Shown here piece by piece: positions 12,401 to 20,510 of a stretch of DNA of 64,000 nucleotides. Origin of the DNA: Sabellastarte sp. h YS-2021 (Eukaryota; Annelida; Polychaeta; Sabellida; Sabellidae); assembly GCA_964017235.1 (NCBI GenBank), contig OZ024936.1, forward strand, positions 16,716,496-16,780,495, written 5' to 3'. Below the pieces are notes generated by a model, which had not been told where the DNA came from, did not search any database, and saw only the letters and a list, made by a program, of their open reading frames with translations. Made by a program: the position numbers and the translations under genes. Each line of letters starts with the position of its first letter. The stretch's first letter is position 1.

Positions 12401-13595
12401 GTCTAGTTTGGGTGAACATAAAATAATAAGTCTATGATGTTGCATAACGCTCATTCACATTAAAGTTCCTTGTGGCAATGACCACCTTTTCCATATCCCT
12501 GGACTCTTTTTTTGAGATTTGAGATATTTGTTTTTCTTCCTTAAGTGACATAGAGTCCATCTTTTGACAGAAATTAAGTGATATAAATATATTATAATAA
12601 TTAAACTGTATCTATATTCCATTCACTAATTTGCATATTGAGTGTTTTACAGTAGTCTTGTGATAATGTAGTTTGCCATGTCTAACAGGCTCAAGTTTAT
12701 GATAAACAGAATAAATATAAATGTTTTTTTTCTGATCGCAGGTGCCATTAGTAATAAACTTGGCAAATAATGATCAGACTATCACCTCTGCAAGAAACTG
12801 GTTTAATAAGATTCAAGGTAACATACTAGATCCAGCAGCAATCTGTAGCTGTATGTGTCCTAAGTGTGTACAAGGGAAGTAAATCCAGTGTTTTCTCTCT
12901 TTTTGTGACAGTACTGATAGGTATCGAGAACCATGTAACAGATCACCATGTGAGAAAGACTGCTCTGTGTGGATTGGCAGGTTTTATAAAAGGTACGGAT
13001 TGTGATAAGTTTCCATTTAGATCAATGACAAGACTGTCTGTTGACTTGGCAACAGTTTTCTTGCTGAATTTCTACTAGTAAATGCCCGCCTACCAGTGAA
13101 TGCCCACTATATGTTTGTTTCTCAGAGGTCAAGGACAATGTCATGGGTGTTCACTGGTATTTCAGATTTACAGTGAAAAATGGCTGACAGTAGCCAAAGG
13201 TAATATGTCAAAATGCATGTTTTTTCAAACAAATGTAAGATAACAAAAATCCAATTATTAATTGTAATATGTACTATGTGAATTTGGTTCTAGAAAATTA
13301 TATGGGTTTGTGTCATAGCCTCAGACCAGCTGTTGAGAAAGCCACCACTGTAAGGTGTAAAACAGTGGAGAATATGGACCACTATGACAAGTAGTAATGC
13401 CCTCACCTGGTCACTGGTTTATGTCTTGGCCCAGACCTTGAGTAAAAAAAAGGTTTTCCCTGCATGAACTGCTTCCAGTTATTTTGTGAAGAGAATACTG
13501 CTAATTACAACCTCGTCTCTTTTGACAGGACCTGCAAGATGTGCTGTCCAGGATACATAGTGCGAGGTAAAGTGTGTATCCAGGATGATGAATGA
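325..13595 (+). CDS. Gene 1: CUB-EGF-vWA-mucin secreted protein (5' partial)
   Basis: Spliced gene assembled by eye from phase-compatible GT-AG exons: 325-437, then 1047-1171 or 2032-2165, 3725-3855, 5305-5433, 11283-12387, 12912-12980 and 13529-13595 (stop TGA). The protein is about 580 residues in this window. In order it has one CUB domain with four Cys, one EGF-like domain with six Cys, a von Willebrand A domain, a Thr/Ser linker of about 140 residues and a Cys-rich tail. No membrane segment is seen. The first visible exon starts in mid-codon, so the start codon and probably a signal peptide lie upstream. CUB, EGF and vWA domains mediate extracellular protein binding, so a matrix, cuticle, mucus or shell-matrix role is plausible but inferred. 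The exact family was not recognised. No regulatory signal is visible. Confidence 0.85.
438..1046. other. Gene 1 intron between first CUB exon and exon A
   Basis: AT-rich sequence with no repeat or gene recognised apart from the acceptor of exon A at its end. Confidence 0.6.
1047..1171 (+). CDS. Gene 1 alternative exon A: CUB middle part
   Basis: A strong acceptor (ctttcttcag) precedes an open 125-nt segment reading TSPPSGVVIRFATGFG, then CRHWVEVKFDPNG, and ending CAG|gtagtg. It enters in phase 0 and leaves with two bases (AG), exactly like exon B at 2032-2165. It matches the CUB consensus (PP-G-x-VxIxF, then C-x-x-WVEV). Joined to the exon at 3725 it gives ...GARYCGSS. It has no ATG, so it is easy to miss. 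It is probably mutually exclusive with exon B. A dead duplicate exon is the alternative, but it has no stop and both splice sites are present. Confidence 0.72.
1172..2031. other. Gene 1 intron between alternative exons A and B
   Basis: 860 bp separate the two alternative exons, so steric blocking of splicing from a short intron is unlikely to explain exclusion. The frame shift that follows joint inclusion would. No repeat is recognised. Confidence 0.6.
2032..2165 (+). CDS. Gene 1 alternative exon B: CUB middle part
   Basis: The acceptor is ctttgaacag and the donor is CAG|gtactc (weak). The exon has 44 codons plus two bases and includes HLKLEFEGDF and CYHWVEVRAG, ending RGPR. Phases are the same as exon A and it is homologous across C-x-HWVEV. 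It supplies Cys3 of the CUB domain. Joining it directly after exon A would shift the frame, so a transcript should carry one or the other. Confidence 0.82.
2166..3724. other. Gene 1 intron after exon B
   Basis: AT-rich intron holding one diverged SINE fragment (2,365-2,530). The remainder has no recognised feature. Confidence 0.6.
2365..2530 (+). repeat. tRNA-derived SINE fragment
   Basis: Contains the family's body (cctcaagtggcaaagctgg, then tagttgcttgcc, then caactgtatgtactagg), as in the better copy at 49,312-49,545. The tRNA head is partly lost. Confidence 0.7.
3725..3855 (+). CDS. Gene 1 exon: CUB domain, last part
   Basis: The acceptor is ttctttag and the donor is CTG|gtaaga. One base completes Arg, then 43 codons starting YCGSSRPSDIITSSGSEV and ending FRLKYTS. 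YCG holds the fourth CUB Cys, and the final aromatic-x-aromatic strand is typical of CUB C-termini. It ends in phase 1. Confidence 0.85.
3873..4090 (-). repeat. tRNA-derived SINE, inverted, near splice donor
   Basis: In reverse orientation it shows a T-rich tail (tttgtttgtttatttg), the body (cattcaacagccagggtc) and a tRNA-like head with B box complement (gattcgaactgg). It is flanked by short GGAAGAA direct repeats (possible target-site duplication). It inserted within about 20 bp of the donor at 3,855. The open frame through it is not a gene. Confidence 0.8.
4680..4868 (+). repeat. LINE 3' tail (CR1/L2-like)
   Basis: Reads as the end of a LINE C-terminus (a LKSYFF-like peptide), then a short 3' UTR ending gcgctataaaagtacag and a taga-type microsatellite. 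It is similar in plan to the tails at 14,330-14,765 and 37,970-38,285. Confidence 0.6.
5305..5433 (+). CDS. Gene 1 exon: EGF-like domain
   Basis: The acceptor is ttatttcag and the donor is TTG|gtaagt. The peptide starts DENACSNEPCENEGVC and continues CECKHGFHGRTC. Spacing C-x4-C-x5-C-x8-C-x-C-x8-C is a standard EGF module. The single-module exon has phase 1 boundaries on both sides, as is usual for EGF exons. The ATG at 5305 is not a start: its first two bases complete the Asp codon from the preceding exon. Confidence 0.88.
6125..6157. repeat. CG-rich hexanucleotide tract
   Basis: About three copies of gtacgc between gcgtgggc and tccgcgtg. It is a short alternating purine-pyrimidine CpG-rich tract in otherwise AT-rich DNA, lying in the left arm of element A. 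Confidence 0.8.
6470..9640 (+). repeat. 155-bp tandem satellite, about 20 copies
   Basis: The landmark cat(g/t)gcatagctgag recurs at 6781, 6936, 7091, 7246, 7401, 7556, 7711, 7866, 8021, 8176, 8331, 8486, 8641, 8796, 8951, 9106, 9261 and 9416, exactly 155 bp apart each time. Outer copies are more diverged. Each unit carries gagtaatagctacttt and ttgggtcagctataac. The units at 7401-7711 recur nearly unchanged at 8021-8331, which is a 620-bp (four-unit) higher-order repeat. No open reading frame runs through it. Confidence 0.95.
9630..10445 (+). repeat. 146-bp tandem satellite, about 5-6 copies
   Basis: The landmark aaatcatgggctgggaat recurs near 9641, 9786, 9933, 10079, 10225 and (degenerate) 10372. 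Every unit contains a GACCTTGGACC...GGTCAAA segment with internal inverted symmetry. It abuts the end of the 155-bp array directly. Confidence 0.92.
10697..10716 (+). repeat. Perfect 8-bp-stem hairpin
   Basis: AGTGCCCG ttca CGGGCACT, followed by ctcctcttgttt. A GC-rich hairpin just before a T-rich end resembles Helitron-type 3' ends, so it may mark the end of a second element nested in element A. Confidence 0.6.
10835..11190 (+). repeat. Outlying copies of the 146-bp satellite
   Basis: Two to three further units (tttgaccttggacccctcc, ccaaacttaaaagtgctta, aaatcatgggctgggaat) are separated from the main array by about 390 bp of unrelated sequence. Confidence 0.88.
11283..12387 (+). CDS. Gene 1 exon: vWA domain, Thr/Ser-rich linker, Cys-rich start
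   Basis: The acceptor is tactttcag and the donor is AT|gtgagt. The exon has 367 codons. Residues 1-200 of the exon form a vWA fold: DIDLVLMIDQTYHS, then GGTDIFSAF, then VAVMIADSRHT. The MIDAS first motif, normally DxSxS, reads DQTYHS here, while the Thr of GGTDI and the Asp of IADS are kept, so metal binding may be altered. About 11,866-12,288 encodes nearly pure Thr/Ser with some Ala and Pro, using ACT/AGT/ACA triplet tracts, and is probably heavily O-glycosylated. The exon ends with a Cys-rich start (CITFKESCDHKCGGCG). The long open frame on the opposite strand here is a shadow of the triplet repeat. Confidence 0.9.
12388..12911. other. Gene 1 intron
   Basis: AT-rich, with no repeat or additional exon supported. 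The acceptor-like cgcag at 12,741 leads at once to a stop. Confidence 0.6.
12912..12980 (+). CDS. Gene 1 exon: Cys-rich tail
   Basis: The acceptor is ttgtgacag and the donor is CAG|gtttta. One base completes Ile, then 22 codons read TDRYREPCNRSPCEKDCS and on to VWIG. The phases fit the exons on both sides. An acceptor-like site at 12,741 would put a stop after two codons, so it is not used in this model. Confidence 0.75.
12981..13528. other. Gene 1 last intron
   Basis: Holds a dispersed repeat (13,077-13,200) found inverted at 40,537-40,680. Nothing else is recognised. Confidence 0.6.
13077..13200 (-). repeat. Dispersed repeat shared with 40,537-40,680
   Basis: The complement reads gaaataccagtgaac, ccttgacctctgag and gcatttact. 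The same blocks occur in the same order on the + strand at 40,537-40,680. The family is not recognised. Confidence 0.65.
13529..13595 (+). CDS. Gene 1 last coding exon
   Basis: The acceptor is tcttttgacag. One base completes Arg, then the exon reads TCKMCCPGYIVRGKVCIQ and DDE, followed by TGA at 13,593-13,595. The Cys pattern continues that of the previous exon, which supports the junction. No clear polyadenylation signal was picked out downstream. Confidence 0.78.
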
Positions 13596-14330
13596 CTGCT
13601 GATCACACCAGTATTATGGTCTCTACTCACTGCCACAGTTTATTGTTAGAATTACTGGAGAACTTGGATTATGTCATCTCACCAGTTCAGAATTCACTCT
13701 GCTTGGTAGTCACTGGATTCTCCAGGCCTTCCCAATTCACCATACAATTTTAAAAATTACAAAACTCCCGACTCTTGGCGCCTGGTGATGTATAGGGTGT
13801 ACAATTTAAACTCGGGCTGATTACTTACAAAATAATTCTAAAACATCTAGTCCATCTAGTATACCACAGTGAAAAACTCCATCTGTTAACCTAATCTACA
13901 AGTACCAGACACAGTTGTCTAATATTCAAGTTCCCCCTTTTGACCACAGAATCCACAAATTTCACAGAGTCTTTCAGTTATATTATGCACCTATGTTCAT
14001 AAAAAAGCCAGTTTTTCAGTAATATCCTTTAGATCACGCCTCTTAAGACACACATCATCAAAATCAAGCATCACCACTAAGAATATGTCTTTCTCATTGA
14101 ATTACTGATGTAGAATGTTCCTTGACTAACAAGTTAATTGGGGAAGCTATTGCCAGTAGATTATATTAATCTACTAATTTGCAGGTGCAATTTCTTCCCT
14201 ACAAGGAGAACTCGGTGGACTGCAGGAACAGAAGAATGGTGAAAGGTTATAGTCGAGTGACATACTAGGTCAGTAGGCCAAGGTTGTGTTTGTGACAGAG
14301 GGAAAATTCTGTGTGGGGAAGTTTGAGCCT
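13596..14330. other. 3' flank of gene 1
   Basis: Presumably 3' UTR followed by intergenic DNA. A short block near 14,160-14,230 (tttgcaggtgcaatttcttc) resembles 50,470-50,540. No gene is seen. Confidence 0.5.
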
Positions 14331-14765
14331 ACACTGGCTCCGTATCACATACCGGATCTTGTTTAAGTACAATCTGATCACTTTCAAGGCTATCAAATTC
14401 TCTTAACCCATATACCTATCATCCTTGATCAAAACCAGTTGTTTAACGTGTGGAAATCGTCTTTCTCTTTCCTCAGTCTCTCACAAAAAGGCCATTGGTA
14501 GGCGAGGTTTTGCAATGGCTTCCCCCACAGAATGGAACAGACTCCCACAATCAGTACGATCACAACAATAACAGGTTTCCGTAGCCAGCTAAAGACCTAT
14601 TTGTTTAGACCAGCATATCCTCCACCATAGTACCTCTCCCTGGTGGGCGCTAATTTTGGATCTCGACCTGATACGTCCCTGGACTTTCCCTTTTTGTTCT
14701 CAAGCGCATTAGAGGATGTTACATCAATTTTGCGCTATATAAATCTTTCTATTCTATTCTATTGG
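14330..14765 (+). mobile_element. LINE 3' fragment (CR1/L2-like)
   Basis: With several frame breaks this encodes the C-terminal tail typical of CR1/L2-type reverse transcriptases (a MASPTEWNRLPQSVRS-like segment, then SQLKTYLFRPAYPPP). A 3' UTR ends in ttttgcgctatataaatc plus (ctatt)n. It is the same family as the inverted copy at 36,990-37,500. It is 5' truncated and dead. Confidence 0.75.
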
Positions 14766-15324
14766 ATGAGATAAGTCTTTCAATGCTTTCTAAAACATGT
14801 AACTGACAGACTGGTTGTTATATGAAGATTGAGGGAGTGCCATAAATGTTGGTGCACAATTGGTGAAGGACTGACAAAAATGGTATTGGCATTTTTAAAC
14901 ATTATTGACATTAGGTGGGCACTTGAAAGAACTTATATTTTGGGGCAACTTCATGTGAAGAGGTGTCCAGATTGAGTTTTTCATTGAGGTATAATGATTA
15001 TCCTATCTCTCTCTATTTGAATCTCTGTTATACCATTTGTTATGTCTCCCAACTGATTGCACATTGCTAATTTTCGTGGGTAGCAATTGAATATATAGCA
15101 TTAAAACTCCCAACAATTTTACCATATTTATGTTCTCAGGTGGTGTTATTATTAGAAGTGTGTCTTGGAAAATAGTAATGACATCATGTTCTAAGAAGGA
15201 AGATAGTTACTGTAAAAGAGTATTTTCAGTAAAACTGTTCCTCAAACAATAATGTTTCTAAAAGTTGTCAGGATTTGGAAAATTCTTATTTTTAGAATAG
15301 AGAACAATATCGAAGTATGAGAGG
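14766..15324. other. Intergenic, no feature recognised
   Basis: AT-rich DNA between the LINE tail and element B. No gene or repeat could be supported. Confidence 0.5.
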
Positions 15325-15330
15325 AATTAT

Positions 15331-16707
15331 GTCCACCCCCCAGTAGGGTGGACATATTATTTTTGCTTTTTCCGGCGTCCGTGACGCTTGGTTTCCGGTC
15401 ATTTCAAGGAAATGTATTTATCCTATCTGTACCAAATTTGGTATGGGTGTTTAATGAGTTAATAGCTTGCATAGGATTGCTTATGGTGAAGATACCTCTA
15501 AAGCTAATAGTGATAATAGCTATATAACTGACTGAGTAATAGCTACTTAGCTACTGTGAGTAGCTTTTTTATTTTAAGCATTTTAAAGGAAAAGTATTTC
15601 ACCTATGTTCACAAAATTTGGGAGCTTAGTAGCTATCTGAGTAATTGCTACTTTAAGCCTACTCTGAATTGCATTTCTGTTATCACCCTTTTTATGGAAA
15701 CATATTTAACTGATCTTTGTAAAATTTGGTGTGAAAGTTTATAAGGTCAATTGCTTGCTTGGTAGTGTTGTTGATGGTAATAGCTTTAACCTGCTGAGTA
15801 ATAGCTACATAGCAAAAACATAAATATGTCTATCTCCTAAACCATGCGAGATAGAGCGATTGCGTCCAAATTTTCGACCCACAGGGTATCTAAGAAATGT
15901 ACTCTTGGCAATTTTCAAAAAAATTTGCCTCTCTCCAAAAATGGCGGCCATTTTGAATTTTCGAATTTTTGCCAAAAATGAAAAAACGCAAATTTGCTTC
16001 TATCTCCTTAACCGTCGGAGATAAAATGATTTCATCGAAATTTTCGACCTGCAGTCTATCTAACAAATGTATTATTGGCAATTTTCAAAAAATTTTCCTC
16101 TCCCCCAAAATGGCTGCCATTTTGACTTCAAAGTTTTGCCGAAAATGGAAAAACACAAATTTGCTTCCATCTCCTTAACCAAGCGGGATAGAGTGATTTG
16201 GTCGAAAAGTTTTAACCCACAGGGTATCTAGGCAATGTACTCTTGGCAATTTTCCTCTCCCCCAAAATAGCGGCCATTTTGAATTTTTGCCAAAAACACT
16301 AATTTTTGACCCACAGGGTATCTCGGCAAACTACTCTTTGCATTTTCAAACAAATTTCCTCTCCCCAAAAATGGTGGCCATTGTGAATTTTCAAATTTTT
16401 GCCAAAAATGGAAAAACACAAATTTGCTTCTATCTCCTTAACTGTGCGAGATAGAGCGATTTCGTCGAAATTTCGCAATGAGTTCTTTACATTTAAGGAT
16501 TTTCAACGCCCCACCTCAGGGTTTTCAAAAGATTTGTTACCATCTCAGAATTTTCAATCTGAACATCTCCCATCTGAGGATTTTCAATGAATAGAGCTAC
16601 CACTTCCTCATGGCCCAAAGACAATGTATTAGTCCAAGTTTTAGAGCAAAACTAATGCTTCCCTTTGGGTGGACATTACGCATGCCAATGCGTCCTATAT
16701 CTAGTTC
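15331..16707 (+). mobile_element. Helentron-like element B
   Basis: Left hairpin GTCCACC...GGTGGAC (15,331-15,353). The left arm carries several gagtaatagctac motifs shared with the satellite of element A. A core of about 167-bp tandem units follows, and the right end has GGTGGAC (16,668-16,674), an ACGCAT...ATGCGT hairpin and TCTAGTTC. The ends match element A in order and spacing. No transposase is encoded; mobilisation in trans is inferred. Confidence 0.55.
15825..16485 (+). repeat. About 167-bp tandem core with palindromic ATGGC blocks
   Basis: Units carry tatctccttaacc, gagatagagcgattt, cgacccacagggtatct and a block aaaatggcggccatttt that is palindromic or nearly so. tatctcc starts at 15,831, 16,001 and about 16,168; later copies are shortened. 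Confidence 0.85.
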
Positions 16708-17385
16708 TAATATTATAAATGTTAATGTAAGTGGACCCTAGTTGTCAATTGAATATTATACACTGTGAAGTTGCCCATGTTATGCAACTGCAGGTTGGGG
16801 ACCTGGGACTGATATTCAACAAATATCACAGATGGAGCCACTGATTCAAAATCTGAGTTGTTAGTCTTATCCGAGTTTCGGGCTCAAATCTGACTCAACG
16901 TGACACTGGTCTAAGCTAAAAGTCTCAGCTATAAACTGAGTAACTTCTCTCATATGAGTTTGTTTTCGACACACTTACTTTGGAATAAACATGGTTAACA
17001 AATAGAGTCATAATTATGAAGGAGTGACACAAAAAACCCCTAAAACAAGATTTAGGTGTTGAGTCTGATCATATGCAGTAGTGACACAATAATAAAACAA
17101 GAGAATGTGTAAAGACATGTTCCCTGTGATAGGAACATCGTGAAAAGTGGTCAGAAAAGTGTCACAAGAGTTTATCAATGTGTGTAAACTAATATTTTCT
17201 GTTTACATCTAACCTTAGGCTGTGTTAATGTAAAGAGGGTTGAGCCAAAACTGTGCTTGAAAGTAGCTTTACTTTTACATAAAATGTTTATTTCCTATTT
17301 ATTGTTGGTTGGTTAAAAATAGAGTTATTATATCAATAGGCATAATTATGTAATATATAGCAATATCTTCTGAACAAATTTTTTT
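16708..17385. other. Intergenic, no feature recognised
   Basis: AT-rich sequence without supported genes or repeats. Confidence 0.5.
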
Positions 17386-17775
17386 CAGGTCTTCAGTGAC
17401 CTAGAGGTTAGCAAATTTGGCATCTAATCACAGACTGTCACATCTGTGGGTTTGAGTCCCATAAGTGGCAATGCTGGGGACCTGTCCCCAATATGACCCT
17501 GGCTGTTGAATGGGATGTATTTGTTTATTTGGGGTTTTACGTCGCTTTCAACACTGTACAGGTCATATCACGACGGGTAGTTGGAAGGGCAGAGGAAACC
17601 AGTACATATAGTTCACTAAGGTTCTGTACTGTAAACTGCCGACCAACGGCAAGCAACTACCAGCTTTCCCACTTACAGCCATGACGGGGATCGAACCCCG
17701 GCCGCAGAGGTGGGAGGCGAGAGTGTTACCACTCTGCCACCGTGGGATGTAAAACCACAACTTTGACTGAACAAA
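17386..17775 (+). repeat. Outer tRNA-derived SINE (second family) interrupted by another SINE
   Basis: A tRNA-like head with gtgacctagaggttagc and B box gggtttgagtccc is followed by ggctgttgaatgggatgta. After the inner insertion it resumes gggatgtaaaaccacaac. A related copy at 48,320-48,435 is uninterrupted at the same point (gttgaacgagatgtaaaac). Confidence 0.75.
17520..17742 (-). repeat. Inner tRNA-derived SINE, nested, with 9-bp target duplication
   Basis: Inverted copy of the 49,312 family. It has a T-rich tail, body (cagaggaaaccagtacata), B box complement (gatcgaaccccgg) and A box complement (gtgttaccactctgccac). It is flanked by tgggatgta at 17,511-17,519 and 17,743-17,751. The clean duplication and intact promoter boxes suggest a fairly young insertion. 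Confidence 0.9.
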
Positions 17776-18423
17776 TTTTTCATGTGGTCCCATTTGGGTC
17801 AGGCTCAAAGTTAAGCATAAACTTGGTTCAGCTCTTTTGTGAATCCCACAGCAGAATCTGAATATAAGTGTCAGACAGAAGCCTTAAGTTGAGACGTAGC
17901 ACGTTTGGAGCTTAAATTCTGCCGTGAATTTCAGCCGTGGTTTCCAACCAGTAAGTATTCAAGTCTATACCAAAAATCTATGTGCAATGCATATATCTAT
18001 ATAGTCAAATTTGTTGTGACATAGTATATTCCATGTATAGGATGCATTTTATATTCATTTCGTCAAATTTGTAGTTCATTTTAGGCAATTGTTAGAGAGA
18101 GTTTTTGCTGCTGGTACAAGAGAAACCGATATATTTTGTGCATATAATAGGTTTTATGTGGAATATGTTATAATGTATATCTTTGTATATATGTTGGCAT
18201 AAACGTTGCTGTGACTGATAAGTATTAGAGCTGTGTTTTCCTTGTACATTGTAATTATACTTTTTAGTATTTTACTAACGAGAGAATTTGTAGATATATC
18301 AATTTTAAACCTTGTAGATTTAAGATGCTATTTTGAAAATATTGCCTCGATATTTTGTTTAACTGTGTACATCAAATCACTGAGGCACAGAAGTCGATCA
18401 TTTTGATTTGTACTGCTTGTTAT
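17776..18423. other. Intergenic, no feature recognised
   Basis: AT-rich sequence; nothing supported. Confidence 0.5.
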
Positions 18424-18776
18424 TGCTACTTCCAACAAGAAGGTTATGCTTTAGGGCACATTCTTTGGCCTGTCTCTCAGTCAGTCTGTTTATGATTACT
18501 CTAGAAATAATGGATACATCTTTATGAACTCTTATACGTGGGTAGGATCAGATGAAAGGAAGAAGTGAATCATTTTTTTTTGTTTGAAAAAGTAACATTG
18601 TACTCTGGCTTTAAAGAATTTTCTGAATTTTCAAAAGTCTAATTTCCACTGCATATTCGTGGTCATGCTATCCAATTTTGAGGGCTAAAATAAAAAAGCA
18701 ATATTTGGGCAAAAGTACAATATCGGGACCTCAGCAGCCATTGGCAGAGGTTTGTACTCTATGAGTGCTTTCTAGG
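18424..18776 (+). mobile_element. Dispersed element with CTAG/GGCGGAGGT ends (family 2)
   Basis: Runs from tccaacaagaaggttatgc through ctgtctctcagtcagtctg to ggcagaggtttgtactc and gagtgctttctag. The same plan is seen at 33,831, 37,723, 41,152, 50,728, 52,799 and 59,340. It resembles a widespread invertebrate non-autonomous, probably Helentron-like, repeat. No coding capacity. Confidence 0.55.
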
Positions 18777-20510
18777 AATTTAATGAACCAACACTCACTT
18801 TCTAACCATTTTAGACATAAAAATAGCTTATGATTTAACATTATCAATATTTCTCCTGGATTGTGGATTATCATGGTGAGTCCCTTATCCACCATTGTTA
18901 ATATTTGTCTATGGCCATTGTCACATGACTATGATTCCCTTAATTAAGCTCCACCCTCGGCCTGCCAATCGTATAGTGAGAGTATCATTCTTCTTAATGG
19001 CTGGCTTATGTTGGACCAATGAAGCATCTGCTGGCCAGGAAGCTGTTAGGCCAATGATGGCTACCAATGTTAGTCTGACAGATATGCCAATGTTTAAAAT
19101 GTCATCTTGGCTCAAATGACAATAAACCTACAGATATAAAGGTTTTGTTTTCAAGTTGCCACATGGCCGAGGGCAAGTAGCTCAGTAAAAACAAGATCTA
19201 GGGCTGTTTCATGTAGATGTGTTAGGTCATTCTTGATATTAATTTTACCTAGGTATAATATATGTTAGGTGATGACAAGTATTCAAGCTTCCAATGTTAG
19301 GCAATGAAATGTAACTGTCAACTCTGTGGGATTTCTGACAGATGGCAGGAATGATGTATAGCCTTGTTTGCAAATTTTAGGAAAGACGTTTACAACAACA
19401 AACAGCAGATAGTCATCAATAGGCAATTCTCAGCAAATAGTGCAAACTCTGTGATGTAATAACGACAGAAATGTAATATTGGCAGTAATGTAAAAACATC
19501 AGCATCTAATATTGACAATAGTGTAACAATAACAACACTGTAAAATAGACAACAGCAATGTGATATTGTCATTAATATAGTAACGACAACAGTGTCATAT
19601 TGATAGCAAAGTAATAGCTTGAAAGCTCTATGAATATACATGCATTGCATATTGTTATACGATGTCTGGTGAGATGACAATAACGATCTTATACAGGTTG
19701 TGAAATAGCTTAAAAGGATAGAAAATAAATTATATTTACTGCTTGAGTTGTTAACTTGGCATATGGCCTAACTTGGCACAGAAAATTATGCAAGCAATAT
19801 GTTCAACATCTGGCCAATTGGAATCACTGACACAAAAATATAGCATTGTTAACTATACATTGATGGGTTGTGTTCCAACTGGGAGAGCTAATTTCATGTG
19901 GAAATGGTAGAAGGGTAATTATTGTATTGCTTTTTGTTGAAAGTCTATAACTTGTGGATGTGTTAATATTCTAATCAAAAGATATTCATGTGAAATTGCA
20001 CAAAGTAAGTCAAATATACAATATGTGTTTGAGTTTTGACAATTTATGACTGGACCAGTAGATATAAAATCACTAACCGACTTGTCAGTTTACGTGCAAT
20101 ATTATTTCTTGTCCTGTAGAAGAAATATTAACAGCAATAATGTCGTAAATTGTATGCAGACACATATAGAAAATGCTTTATCCTTGAGTACAGGTAGAGG
20201 GGAAAAAATTAAGTAAATCTCAGATGTCAAATTATATACTACTGCCTCCCATAAGTTGGCACATGCCTTAACTTGGCACAGAACAAATAACAGAATACTA
20301 ATACAGAATCTGGTTGTCACTGCATGAGTGCATACATGGTAATAACAAAGTTAGCTAAAGTGTAGACATAAATTGTTTTGCAGGAATTTCTGTATGCAAA
20401 TTTAGAGTTCTGGTCAAGCTTGTGTGTGTAGATTACATGTAGTAATTATATTATCGCCCCATAAAAAGTACAGGGTTAATTAGTGGATAAAGTGCATTTA
20501 TGGCTTGCCT
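18777..20510. other. Intergenic, no feature recognised
   Basis: AT-rich. A loose ~50-bp rhythm of aacagtgtaa/aacaatgtgat blocks at 19,395-19,680 suggests a decayed minisatellite. No gene supported. Confidence 0.45.

Noticed and set aside
12742-12800. Acceptor-like cgcag followed by a possible gene 1 exon
   Set aside because: In the required phase it gives Met-Cys-His and a stop, while the exon at 12,912 continues the Cys-rich domain in phase.
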